A stretch of DNA of 64,000 nucleotides, taken from Roseibium sediminicola (GTDB taxonomy: Bacteria; Pseudomonadota; Alphaproteobacteria; Rhizobiales; Stappiaceae). The position numbers and the translations under genes were made by a program. The notes under the pieces are model-generated. The model was not told the DNA's origin. It saw only the letters and a list, made by a program, of their open reading frames with translations, and did no database searches. Every line of letters starts with the position of its first letter. The stretch's first letter is position 1. This document shows, in pieces, positions 50,930 through 59,172 of the stretch. The stretch spans positions 124,001 through 188,000 of the forward strand of contig NZ_JALNMJ010000011.1 of the NCBI RefSeq assembly GCF_023156505.1, in the 5' to 3' direction.

Positions 50930-51688
50930 TCAGCAGACATTGTGTTGGCAGACAAAGCCACCATTGAAGCTATTGTCTTGGAACGAGCGGCGACCTTGCC
51001 AGAATGATAGCCCCGCCTCGTGTTCGCTCTCCGTGCCGAGCGATTTGTCCGCTTCTATGGTGAGGACTGGATCTCGCCCGCGCAGATCGTATGCTAAGTC
51101 AGATCGTACCCACCCATGCCCAAATAGGCGGTGGCCAGTCACAGTAGTATTCTCGCCGCTTCTGGAATCCGCCTCTGCGCGAAGTCGAACAGGTAGCTTC
51201 GAAAACATTTTATCATCACGGAAAAAACCGAGTTCTCTCAATGAACCCAAATCTTCTGGTGGCTGAATCGAACTTCCCATTACAATTGCTTGGGCGTCTA
51301 TGTATATGGCGCTCCAACTGTCGCGATCAAAGAAAAACGCGATTGCTCCTGATGCTGGTGACTTCAATGGTGTGACGCCTTCGTAGCATGCATGAAGTGA
51401 CTTGAGATCAATCTGACCCATGAAATGCAGGCTTTTGCCATACTTACTACGCGGCCAAATGAATTGCTTGGATGCAACGGGGAGGCCACCAAGCCAAGAC
51501 GTCGCATCATCAAATTGCGATGGATCGAGTACTATTGACGGCATTTTTTCTGGCCGTTCCGGGATGCCTGAAAGGATTATCCATGCCGCCACGAGATCAT
51601 CCTTATCAAAATCGGGATTCGGTCCTCCACCGTCTCTATTCTGGCTGCGCAATTGATCACCGTGCAATAACTCTGCAAGTTCGCTCAT
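50930..51688 (-). CDS. DUF1963 family protein, YwqG-like
   Basis: The 252-residue protein shows the DUF1963 signature SWLGGLP...WPRSKYGKSLHFMGQIDLKSL (about 63-96), then GAIAFFFDRDSWSAIYID. DUF1963 proteins are cytoplasmic and of unknown role, sometimes linked to polymorphic-toxin or accessory loci. The ATG at 51688 has AGAGAG six bases upstream. The gene is placed exactly between the two copies of the dnaE2 3' end, so it likely arrived with that duplication. Confidence 0.78.
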   Translation of the reverse strand: MSELAELLHGDQLRSQNRDGGGPNPDFDKDDLVAAWIILSGIPERPEKMPSIVLDPSQFDDATSWLGGLPVASKQFIWPRSKYGKSLHFMGQIDLKSLHACYEGVTPLKSPASGAIAFFFDRDSWSAIYIDAQAIVMGSSIQPPEDLGSLRELGFFRDDKMFSKLPVRLRAEADSRSGENTTVTGHRLFGHGWVRSDLAYDLRGRDPVLTIEADKSLGTESEHEAGLSFWQGRRSFQDNSFNGGFVCQHNVC

Positions 51689-51898
51689 AAGTCACTCTCT
51701 TTGAATTTTTTGATTTTGCGGAACGGTACCTAGGGCGGGTAAAAATTCTGCTGCATGTCTTTGAAGCTGAAAATGCGGTTAATCAGCTTCAAACGCTATC
51801 TAAACCGTTGGACGGACTACGGCCAATCGACCAGGCTTCGGCAGCTTTGTCCGCTTTGCAGCCGTTAAATCGAAGCGCAGCAAATGCCTCCTCCCCCT

Positions 51899-54800
51899 CT
51901 AGTGAAAATCCCGGCTCGGAAACAGCCGCTTTGCCTGCTCCCGCGGATGCATTGCCCGTGTCTTCTGCGCGTCCGATTTCAGGTGCACCGGCACGTCGTC
52001 GGTCTTGGGGCTCATCTGGCCGAGCACATTGTCGCTGGGGTGGCCGAGCAGGGAGAGGTCGCGGGAGCGGTCCTCGATGTGGTCGGCGATGAGGTGCACG
52101 ACCATGCCCTCGCGCTCCAGCCGGCCGGTGACCTTCAGAAGCCTTCCGCCGAGAACGGCGGGGCGGAATTTTTCGTACATTTTCGGCCAGACGACCACGT
52201 TGGAAACGCCGGTCTCGTCCTCCAGCGTCAGGAAGATGACGCCGGAGGCGGTGCCCGGGCGCTGGCGGGTGATGACGAGGCCGCAGACGGAGACCCGGCG
52301 GGCCTCGCGCGGGGTCAGCGCGGCCAGCCGGTCATGCGGGGTCAGATGCGGGATATGCGGGCGGAGCAGCTCCATCGGATGGGCGCGCAGGGTCAGGCGG
52401 GTGGCGAGGTAATCCTCGACCACCTCTTGCCCCAGATGCATCGCCGGCAGCATGACATCGGGCTCGAAGATCGCCTCGCCGTCGATCGGGTCGTTGAAGA
52501 GCGGCAGCGGCTTGGGTGAGCGGATGGTCTTCACCTGCCAGAGGGCGGCGCGGCGGCTCAGCCCCATGCCGGCAAAGGCGTCGGCCTCGGCAAGCCGCTC
52601 CAGGGTGGCCGGCGGCACGCCCGTGCGGAGCCAGAGCGTTTCGGTGTCCGGATAGCCGTTGCCGCGGGCGGCAACGATCCAGGCGGCATCTTCCTCGCGC
52701 AGGCCCTTGATCTGGCGGAAGCCGAGCCGCAGCGCCAGCGCGCCGTCGCTGCGCCGCTCCAGAATGTTGTCCCATTCGCTGGTGTTGACGCAGACCGGGC
52801 GGACCTCGACCTGGTGCTCGCGCGCGTCGCGCACGATCTGCGCCGGGGCATAAAAGCCCATCGGCTGGGCGTTCAGAAGCGCGCAGGCGAATTCGGCCGG
52901 GTAATGGCATTTGAGATAGGCCGAGACATAGGCGAGCATGGCAAAGGCGGCGGCATGGCTTTCCGGGAAGCCGTATTCGCCGAAGCCCTCGATCTGGCCG
53001 AAACAGTTCTGGGCGAATTCCGGCTCGTAGCCGCGCGCCAACATGCCGGAGATGAATTTTTCTTTCAGCTGGCCGATCGTGCCCATGCGCCGGAAGGTCG
53101 CCATGGAGCGGCGGAGTTTATCGGCCTCCGACGGGGTGAAGCCGGCGGCAACGACGGCGATCTGCATCGCCTGTTCCTGGAACAGCGGCACGCCGAGCGT
53201 CTTGCCGAGCACCTCCTCCAGTTCCTTCGACGGGAACGTGACCTTCTCCTTGCCCTGGCGTCGGTTGATATAGGGATGCACCATGCCGCCCTGGATCGGG
53301 CCGGGGCGCACGATCGCCACCTCAATGACAAGGTCGTAGAACTCGCGCGGGCGCATGCGCGGCAGGAAGTTCATCTGCGCCCGGCTTTCCACCTGGAAGA
53401 CGCCGACGGCATCGGCGACGCACAGCATGTCATAGGTCTTTGTGTCCGCCTGGGGCACAGAGCCGAGGGTCAGTTCCTGGCCGTGGTGCTGGTCGATCAG
53501 GCCGAAACACTTGCGGATACAGGTCAGCATGCCGAGGCTGAGCAGGTCCACTTTCAGGATGCCGAGCGCGTCGATATCGTCCTTGTCCCATTCGATCACG
53601 GTGCGGTTTTCCATGGCCGCGTTCTCGATCGGGCAGAGCGCGTCGAGGCGGCCTTGCGTGATCACGAAACCGCCGACATGCTGGCTGAGGTGCCGCGGGA
53701 AACCGATGATCTCCTGGATCAGCTCGATGGTCTGCTGCACGCGCGGATTGGAAAGGTCGAGGCCGAGTTCCCGGACCCGCGTTTCCTCCGGCCCCTTGTT
53801 GGAGCTGCCCCAGATCTGGCCGGCAAGCGCGGCGGTGACATCGGCGTTCAGGCCCATCACCTTGCCGACCTCGCGGATGGCGGCGCGGGTGCGGAAATGG
53901 ATCACCGTGGCGCAGAGCCCGGCGCGGTGGCGGCCGTATTTTTCATAGACATACTGGATCACCTCCTCGCGCCGCTCATGCTCGAAATCGACATCGATGT
54001 CGGGCGGCTCGCCGCGATGCTCGGAGATGAAGCGCTCGGACACCATGGTGATGGTTTCCGGGCCGACATCGGTGATGCCGAGCGCGTAGCAGATGATCGA
54101 GTTGGCCGCCGAGCCACGGCCCTGGCACAGGATGTTGCGGCTGCGGGCAAAGCCGATGATGTCATGCACGGTCAGGAAATAGGCGGCGAATTTCAGCTTG
54201 GCGATCAGCGTCAGTTCCTTTGCCGCCAGTTTCAGCGCGTGTTCCGGCACGCCCGCCGGATAGCGGTTTTCCAGGCCCTCATAGGTCAGCTGCTCCAGCC
54301 GCTCCTGGGGCGGCACGCCGCCCATGATCTCGTCCGGATATTCGTAAGACAGCTCGGAGAGGTCGAAGCTGCAGCGGGTGGCAATTTCCAGCGTGCGGCG
54401 GAACGCGGCCGGATGATGGCGGTAGAGCCGGGCCATGTCCTCCGGCGCCTTCAGCCGGCGCTCGCCATTGGGAAGGGCCCGTGTGCCGATTGCGTCGATG
54501 GTGCAGCCCTCGCGCAGGCAGGTCAGCACATCGGCGAGCCGGCGGCGGCCGGCGTGGTGCATCATGACATCGCCGACGGCGACCATGGGTGCGGCCAGGG
54601 AGTGCGCCGCCTGGGCGCAGGTGCGGAACCAGGCCTGGTCGGTGCCGTCATAACGCGGCGCGGCGCCCAAAAAAACATGGCCGGGCATCTCCTGGCGCAG
54701 CCGGCGGATGTGATCCTTAGCCGTCTCACAAAGTCCACTTTGGGCACTGGCGCCCTGCGGCAGGGCGATCAGGATCAGGCCCTTCGCCGCCGTCAGGAGA

Positions 54801-55288
54801 TCGTCGAAGCTGAGCTGGCAGTCGCCCTTTTCCGCGCGGCGCTTGCCGAGGGTCAGAAGCTGGCTGAGCCGTTCATAGGCGGCGCGGTCGGTCGGCAGCG
54901 CGATCCAGTCGACGGGGCTGTCCGCAAGGACGAGACGGGCGCCGACGATCAGCCGCGGCAGTTTCAAGGTCTCCGGCAGGGCGAGCGGCGGGCTGGTGCT
55001 GGTCTGCTGGCGCGAAGAACTATCGATCTGCGAATGGGAGCGGATCTGGACACCCTCTTCCGTGGCCGCGCGCCTGATCTCCTTCAGCGCCGAATAGGCC
55101 CTGACCACGCCGGCCAGCGAATTGCGGTCGGTGATCGCGATCGCGTCGAGCCCGAGCGCGGCGGCCCGCGTCACCAGCTCTTCCGGATGGGACGCGCCCC
55201 GCAGGAAGGAGAAATTCGAGGTCACCGCCAGCTCCGCATAGCGGGCGGGTTCCAGGCGAAAACTGTCGGAGGATGGCAGGGAGCTCAT
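51899..55288 (-). CDS. dnaE2: Error-prone DNA polymerase DnaE2 (ImuC)
   Basis: The 1129-residue C-family polymerase makes mutagenic translesion patches with ImuA and ImuB in the SOS response. It has an N-terminal PHP domain (FLRGASHPEELVTRAAALGLDAIAITDRNSLAG), the palm with catalytic aspartates in PPDIDVDFEHERR, NILCQGRGSAANS, and a C-terminal OB domain (VSVCGLVITRQRPGTASGVIFLTLEDETG). The length fits DnaE2 rather than the replicative DnaE1, which is longer. It is separated from imuB by 424 bases of repeats, not the usual tight spacing. Confidence 0.95.
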   Translation of the reverse strand: MSSLPSSDSFRLEPARYAELAVTSNFSFLRGASHPEELVTRAAALGLDAIAITDRNSLAGVVRAYSALKEIRRAATEEGVQIRSHSQIDSSSRQQTSTSPPLALPETLKLPRLIVGARLVLADSPVDWIALPTDRAAYERLSQLLTLGKRRAEKGDCQLSFDDLLTAAKGLILIALPQGASAQSGLCETAKDHIRRLRQEMPGHVFLGAAPRYDGTDQAWFRTCAQAAHSLAAPMVAVGDVMMHHAGRRRLADVLTCLREGCTIDAIGTRALPNGERRLKAPEDMARLYRHHPAAFRRTLEIATRCSFDLSELSYEYPDEIMGGVPPQERLEQLTYEGLENRYPAGVPEHALKLAAKELTLIAKLKFAAYFLTVHDIIGFARSRNILCQGRGSAANSIICYALGITDVGPETITMVSERFISEHRGEPPDIDVDFEHERREEVIQYVYEKYGRHRAGLCATVIHFRTRAAIREVGKVMGLNADVTAALAGQIWGSSNKGPEETRVRELGLDLSNPRVQQTIELIQEIIGFPRHLSQHVGGFVITQGRLDALCPIENAAMENRTVIEWDKDDIDALGILKVDLLSLGMLTCIRKCFGLIDQHHGQELTLGSVPQADTKTYDMLCVADAVGVFQVESRAQMNFLPRMRPREFYDLVIEVAIVRPGPIQGGMVHPYINRRQGKEKVTFPSKELEEVLGKTLGVPLFQEQAMQIAVVAAGFTPSEADKLRRSMATFRRMGTIGQLKEKFISGMLARGYEPEFAQNCFGQIEGFGEYGFPESHAAAFAMLAYVSAYLKCHYPAEFACALLNAQPMGFYAPAQIVRDAREHQVEVRPVCVNTSEWDNILERRSDGALALRLGFRQIKGLREEDAAWIVAARGNGYPDTETLWLRTGVPPATLERLAEADAFAGMGLSRRAALWQVKTIRSPKPLPLFNDPIDGEAIFEPDVMLPAMHLGQEVVEDYLATRLTLRAHPMELLRPHIPHLTPHDRLAALTPREARRVSVCGLVITRQRPGTASGVIFLTLEDETGVSNVVVWPKMYEKFRPAVLGGRLLKVTGRLEREGMVVHLIADHIEDRSRDLSLLGHPSDNVLGQMSPKTDDVPVHLKSDAQKTRAMHPREQAKRLFPSRDFH

Positions 55289-55333
55289 GGGCGCAGTCCC
55301 CGTGAACCGGCACGGCCCGTCCCCTTGCGCCCG

Positions 55334-55479
55334 TCTCCCCCCTTGCGGGGGAGATGTCCGGGAACCGGACAGAGGGGGGTGAAGCCGCGCCGCGCAATAC
55401 GAAGACGCCAGCGTTCGCCGAGAGACCGATACCCCCCTCTGTCAGCATATGCTGACATCTCCCCCGCAAGGGGGGAGAA
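55334..55479. repeat. RIME-like palindromic mosaic between imuB and dnaE2
   Basis: Unit TCTCCCCCCTTGCGGGGGAG...GGACAGAGGGGGGT (55334-55380) and its inverted form ending CCCGCAAGGGGGGAGA (55431-55479) enclose a 50-base centre. The motif matches the rhizobial intergenic mosaic type of repeats. The second unit has a perfect TGTCAGCATATGCTGACA core. Confidence 0.8.
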
Positions 55480-55542
55480 GGGGTGCAGGCGGTGAGGTTC
55501 TAAACACGTTCGGACACGGGAAACGCTCCCCTGCCCCTCCAT

Positions 55543-55672
55543 CGTCATCCCGGTCAAGCGCAGCGCGAGCCGGGACCGGGGAGGCACAGGTCTTCGGGGT
55601 TTGAGTGCCGTGAAACCGAAAGACACGGGCTCCCCGGTCCCGGATCTCCGCTGCGCTGCGTCCGGGATGACG
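55543..55672. repeat. Intergenic repeat, CGTCATCC family
   Basis: Begins CGTCATCCCGGTCAAGCGCA and ends TGCGTCCGGGATGACG. Inner arms GCCGGGACCGGGGAG and CTCCCCGGTCCCGG also pair. It is the second repeat in the gap between imuB and dnaE2. Confidence 0.78.
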
Positions 55673-55712
55673 GTGGAAAGGGTGGTGCCTGAAAGGTAAA
55701 ACCAGCCCGCCA

Positions 55713-57179
55713 TCAGCCGAACTCCCCCTGCACGAACCAGGCCGGGTGTTGCGGCGTGTGGAACAGCCACAGGCGCTGGCCCTCGCCGGTGCCGACGCGC
55801 CAGTAGTCGCGCAGGCCCTTGGCCCAGCTGTCGTCCTGTTCCCACCAGGCCGGCGTGATCCGCTCCGGCCCCTCGGCCTCCAGCACCGTGCGCAGGCGGC
55901 CGCGCCAGCGGAAGCGGCGCGGCGGCTCGAAGCCGGAGCCCAGGATCGGCTCGGGGGCGAACAGGCGGATCGGGCGCGGGCGGCGGCACGGCCAGTCGGG
56001 CACCGCCCGGCTGTAGGCGGCCGGCACCAGCTTGAAGCTGCGTTCGGGAATGTGGCTGTCGACCGGCTGGAAACGCTGGATGTTGTCGAGGCCGACCCGG
56101 TTGCCGAGCTGGGTGATCAGATCGTCGAGACTGTCCTTGGCGAGGCCTTCCGAGCGGTCCAGCTGGCGCAGGCCGAGCGGCTCCACCTCCAGCGCCTCCA
56201 GGCGGATCATGTCGATGCCGTAGCCCGCATCGACCGAACTGACGCCGCGCTCGAACAGGGCCACGAGGCGCTCGCCGTCGCGCATCGGCCGGGCGAGCTT
56301 CAACTCGACCGCCTGGCTTTCCTGGTCGACCCGGCGGAAGGTCAGCTTCAGGGCGCGCGCGCCTTTCTGGGCCTCGTCGAGCCGCTGGCAGAGATGCGCT
56401 GTGAGGCGCCGGGCGGCTGCCATGACATCGTCGAGAAGCCCGATCGGCTCGGGCAGGGTCATGCGCACGGCAAAGCTTTTCTCGTCGCCGAGCGGCGAGA
56501 TCTGTTCCGGCAGGCTGCCGAGCGCCTGATCGAGACGGGCCAGCACCTCCCGGTCATAACGCCGGGCGACGGTGGCGCGGGGCAGATTGTAGAGCTGGGA
56601 CACCGTGGCGATGCCGAGCCGCTCCAGGCTGGTGCAGGTCTGGTCGCTGAGCCGCAGGGCGCTGAGCGGCAGGGCACCGATCCTTGCCAGCGTCTCGCCG
56701 GGCGCGGCAATGCCTTCGGAGAACCGGGCCAGCGCCCAGGCCGTGCCGGGCGTGTCGGCCAGCCCCAGCCGGGCGGTCAGGCCCGCGCGGGCCAGCCGGG
56801 CGCGGATGTCGTCGATGAGCGGCTCCTCGCCGCCCATCAGATGGGCCGAGCCGGTGATGTCGAGAAAGAGCCCGTCGCGGCCGTCGAGACCGACCCAGGG
56901 GCAATAGCGGGTCGCCCAGCGGGCCAAGAGCCTCAGGAACCGCTGATCGGCGTTCGGATCCGCCGGGCGGGTCAAGAGGTCGGGGCAGAAGCTGCGTGCA
57001 TGAACCAGGGTCATGCCCCGGTTGAGACCGAAGCCTTCGGCGCGCGGGCAGAGGTCGTAAAGGCGTTCGGAATTGCGGTCGAACAGGCTTAGGGCAAACG
57101 GCGCGTCGACGGGCCGAGCACGCAGGACACGCTCAGCCGCCAGCCTCGGAAACCACAATGACACGATGCGACGCTGCAT
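55713..57179 (-). CDS. imuB: ImuB, Y-family-like DNA polymerase subunit
   Basis: The 488-residue protein resembles Y-family polymerases but is the inactive scaffold of the mutasome. The opening is MQRRIVSLWFPRLAAERV, followed by GLDGRDGLFLDITGSAHLMGGEE (about 98-120) and a helix-hairpin-helix region (LERLGIATVSQLYNLPRATVARRYD). The usual acidic catalytic pair is not intact. It bridges DnaE2 to the beta clamp. The start lies 47 bases inside the imuA 3' end, so the two are translationally coupled. Confidence 0.95.
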   Translation of the reverse strand: MQRRIVSLWFPRLAAERVLRARPVDAPFALSLFDRNSERLYDLCPRAEGFGLNRGMTLVHARSFCPDLLTRPADPNADQRFLRLLARWATRYCPWVGLDGRDGLFLDITGSAHLMGGEEPLIDDIRARLARAGLTARLGLADTPGTAWALARFSEGIAAPGETLARIGALPLSALRLSDQTCTSLERLGIATVSQLYNLPRATVARRYDREVLARLDQALGSLPEQISPLGDEKSFAVRMTLPEPIGLLDDVMAAARRLTAHLCQRLDEAQKGARALKLTFRRVDQESQAVELKLARPMRDGERLVALFERGVSSVDAGYGIDMIRLEALEVEPLGLRQLDRSEGLAKDSLDDLITQLGNRVGLDNIQRFQPVDSHIPERSFKLVPAAYSRAVPDWPCRRPRPIRLFAPEPILGSGFEPPRRFRWRGRLRTVLEAEGPERITPAWWEQDDSWAKGLRDYWRVGTGEGQRLWLFHTPQHPAWFVQGEFG

Positions 57180-57708
57180 CCCAACGAACGATCCATTCCG
57201 ACAATGTTCCTATTTTGTTCTTTATAAGCGACCAGCGCCAATGAGTCGAGTCATGGCCGTTTTGACGAGGCCCGGACGCGGGCGCCGGAGTGCCGGAACA
57301 GCGCCAGCGGGTTTCGGCGGCGTTGCTGCCCGCGCCTTCCGGGATCAGCAAGAGCGCGGTGGTGCCGCCGGCCTCCGCGGCAAGCTGCAGGCGGCGGCCC
57401 TCCGTCAGCCCGATGGCGCCGGAAAGCTCCGCGACCACCAGCCCGGCGGCGCCGGAGCGCAAGGCCGTTTCCGCGCTGGCCAGAACGGTGAGCTGGCTGT
57501 CGGCGCGGGTCAAAAGCAGCCGGCCCGGATCGCAATAGGGCGCAAGGCCTTCCGGATTGACGGTCGGCTTCCAGCTCTCGGAAATCCAGACGACGGCGCC
57601 CTTGGCGGCGCCGGCCGCAATCGCGGCAAAGGCCAGCGCGCTGTTCCCGCAGATCTCGTGGGCGCGGGCGTGTTTCAGCGGATAGACGGAGGAAAAGGTC
57701 AGGGACAT
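57133..57708 (-). CDS. imuA: ImuA, SOS mutagenesis protein (RecA-like)
   Basis: The 191-residue protein matches the alphaproteobacterial ImuA type, a RecA-related accessory protein of the ImuB-DnaE2 mutasome. Landmarks are HARAHEICGNSALAFAAIAAGAAKGAVVWISE, DPGRLLLTRADSQLTVLASAETALRSGAAGLVVAEL and GGTTALLLI. The frame extends to 57828, but that part lies inside a repeat; I take the ATG at 57708 (MSLTFSSVYPLKHARAHEI). ATG 57720 is possible. A LexA-like box lies upstream and another inside the 3' end. Confidence 0.9.
   Translation of the reverse strand: MSLTFSSVYPLKHARAHEICGNSALAFAAIAAGAAKGAVVWISESWKPTVNPEGLAPYCDPGRLLLTRADSQLTVLASAETALRSGAAGLVVAELSGAIGLTEGRRLQLAAEAGGTTALLLIPEGAGSNAAETRWRCSGTPAPASGPRQNGHDSTHWRWSLIKNKIGTLSEWIVRWDAASHRVIVVSEAGG
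57206..57220 (-). promoter_or_regulatory. Perfect LexA (SOS) box inside imuA, upstream of imuB
   Basis: GTTC-CTATTTT-GTTC is an exact match to the alphaproteobacterial LexA site GTTC-N7-GTTC. It lies 27 bases upstream of the imuB start, within the imuA reading frame. Confidence 0.6.
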
Positions 57709-57781
57709 GCAAGGGATCATCTGCTGCATTCGATTCTGGGAGAAGCCTAGCTGATGGCGGCCGGATGCGGAACCGGGGTTT

Positions 57782-57796
57782 GTTCCCGCTCCCTTC
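57782..57796 (-). promoter_or_regulatory. Imperfect LexA box upstream of imuA
   Basis: GTTC-CCGCTCC-CTTC differs from the LexA consensus at one position and lies 74 bases upstream of the imuA start, the expected location for SOS control of the cassette. Confidence 0.45.
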
Positions 57797-57801
57797 TCCT
57801 T

Positions 57802-57912
57802 CGTCATGCCATGGCTTGACCATGGCATCCATGCCGTTTCGGTTCCTCTGGCAAAGCCCTGCCTGCAGGCAACGTAGCGGCATGGATTGCCGGATCAAGT
57901 CCGGCAATGACG
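57802..57912. repeat. Intergenic repeat, CGTCAT family
   Basis: Begins CGTCATGCCATGGCTTGACC and ends GGATCAAGTCCGGCAATGACG. A related unit lies at 63553-63663. Both share the outer CGTCAT...ATGACG ends and a GGCTTGAC-like core. Confidence 0.75.
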
Positions 57913-58025
57913 ACAAAGAGAGACTTTGAACCATCGACATTCAGATTTCAGACGACGCCCCCTCCCCAATCCACCGTTGCCCGGCGGTGCCCGGGTTGCT
58001 ATACGCCCGGCACAACAGGCGGGAC

Positions 58026-58724
58026 ATGGAAATGACGAGCAGCCTTTTCGGCGGCCGCAAGATCGGCACCATCGCGATTGTCGGCAATGGCCCGGTTTCG
58101 GTGGCCGATGCACCGGAGATCGACAGGTGCGACCTGGTACTGCGCTTCAACAGCGCACCGGCGCTCGGCGCGGCCGGGCAGCGGGTCGATGTGCTGATGC
58201 TCAACCGGGCGCGGGTCTACATGGCCAAGCGGATCAACCCGCTGGCGCTGCACCGGGCACCGGAAGTCTGGGTCAACGACATCCAGGAAAACGGCGAAGT
58301 CGACTGGCTGTTCGCGCGCGAGTGCAAACCGACTTATCTCGGCTTCGGCCCCAAGGACAAGGCGCGCGCGCATCTGAAAGAATACGATCCCTTCGACACC
58401 AGCCAGCCGACCTCCGGCGCCTCGATCATCGCCGAGCTGCTGGACGTGGCGCCGGAGGTCAAGATCCACCTGTTCGGCTTCACCCACCAGGGCAAACAGC
58501 ACACCCATGACTGGAACGCGGAAAAGGAATGGGTCGAGCAGCTGGTGCAGGAGGGCCGCATCATCCGCCACCTGACCCCGGGGCCGAAGCCGCAACGAAG
58601 CCTGGCCGGCAAAGTGGAATACGGGCTGCGCTGGCTGGAAAAGCGGGCGAAACACTACCTCCACAACAAGCTGCTGCATTCGGGCGCCAGCACCAAGCGG
58701 CGCATCTTCGGCCGCGGCGGCTGA
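58026..58724 (+). CDS. Glycosyltransferase family 29-like protein
   Basis: The 232-residue protein has the sialyltransferase-like (GT29) landmarks in short form: IAIVGNGPVSVADAPEIDRCDLVLRFNSAPALGAAGQRVDVLMLN (about 12-56), TSGASIIAELL (about 131-141) and IHLFGFTHQGKQHTHDWNAEKEWVEQL (about 149-175), the last resembling the motif with the catalytic His. It lacks a membrane anchor, unlike eukaryotic relatives. Acceptor and donor are unknown. The ATG at 58026 is preferred; AGGCGGGAC lies upstream. Confidence 0.78.
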   Translation: MEMTSSLFGGRKIGTIAIVGNGPVSVADAPEIDRCDLVLRFNSAPALGAAGQRVDVLMLNRARVYMAKRINPLALHRAPEVWVNDIQENGEVDWLFARECKPTYLGFGPKDKARAHLKEYDPFDTSQPTSGASIIAELLDVAPEVKIHLFGFTHQGKQHTHDWNAEKEWVEQLVQEGRIIRHLTPGPKPQRSLAGKVEYGLRWLEKRAKHYLHNKLLHSGASTKRRIFGRGG

Positions 58725-58796
58725 AGACCGGCCGCCCTTTGGGGGCCGGACAGCCCCTGGATCCGTAGAATCACCTGAGCGGGCTTGTCATTACAG

Positions 58797-58830
58797 GTTC
58801 ATATGAACGAAGTTCACGTTTCATATGAGC
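58797..58830. promoter_or_regulatory. Upstream operator pair for the ugp-type operon
   Basis: GTTCATATGAAC (58797-58808, a perfect palindrome) and TTTCATATGAGC (58819-58830) start 22 bases apart, two helical turns. Confidence 0.65.
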
Positions 58831-58993
58831 CGACTAATCTTCTTTGCGACAGATCGACCATCGGGGACAGCCACGCCGTCCAGGTGCAGCTAAACACCCG
58901 ATTCTACAGTCTTTTCGAGCGCTGAGCCCCGCGAAAAACGCCCCTTCTCCGCCGATGACTGACCGGCTTGTGCCGATTTTACTCCGTTCCCTC

Positions 58994-59022
58994 TTGCGGA
59001 CGCGGTCAAGGCGTCTTTTAAT
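58994..59022 (+). promoter_or_regulatory. Sigma-70 type promoter of ugpBAEC
   Basis: TTGCGG, 17-base spacer, TTTAAT (59017-59022). It abuts the downstream operator pair and lies 150 bases upstream of the ugpB start. Confidence 0.5.
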
Positions 59023-59056
59023 GTTCATATGAGCGTCATATAACGTTCATATGAAA
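59023..59056. promoter_or_regulatory. Downstream operator pair for the ugp-type operon
   Basis: GTTCATATGAGC (59023-59034) and GTTCATATGAAA (59045-59056) again start 22 bases apart, directly after the -10 box. Together with the upstream pair, 226 bases away, they could support a repression loop. Confidence 0.65.
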
Positions 59057-59172
59057 ACAATACGAAACGCAGGCGTTATCCTTTCTGGTGCCGATAGAGC
59101 CATTTCGGCGCCGTGAAAAAACCAACTGCTGACCGGGGCACCGAGTGCCCCTCTAGATGGGAGCAAATGAAT

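Noticed and set aside
46581-51898. Prophage or conjugative element
   Set aside because: No integrase, phage structural, relaxase or transfer genes are visible; only an accessory segment with a partial duplication can be supported.
52814-55495. 893-codon plus-strand frame
   Set aside because: Antisense to dnaE2, whose reading is certain from its motifs.
57770-57786. Inverted repeat GGAAC-N7-GTTCC upstream of imuA as a LexA site
   Set aside because: Alphaproteobacterial LexA sites are direct GTTC-N7-GTTC repeats; the inverted arrangement does not fit, so I kept only the nearby imperfect direct repeat.
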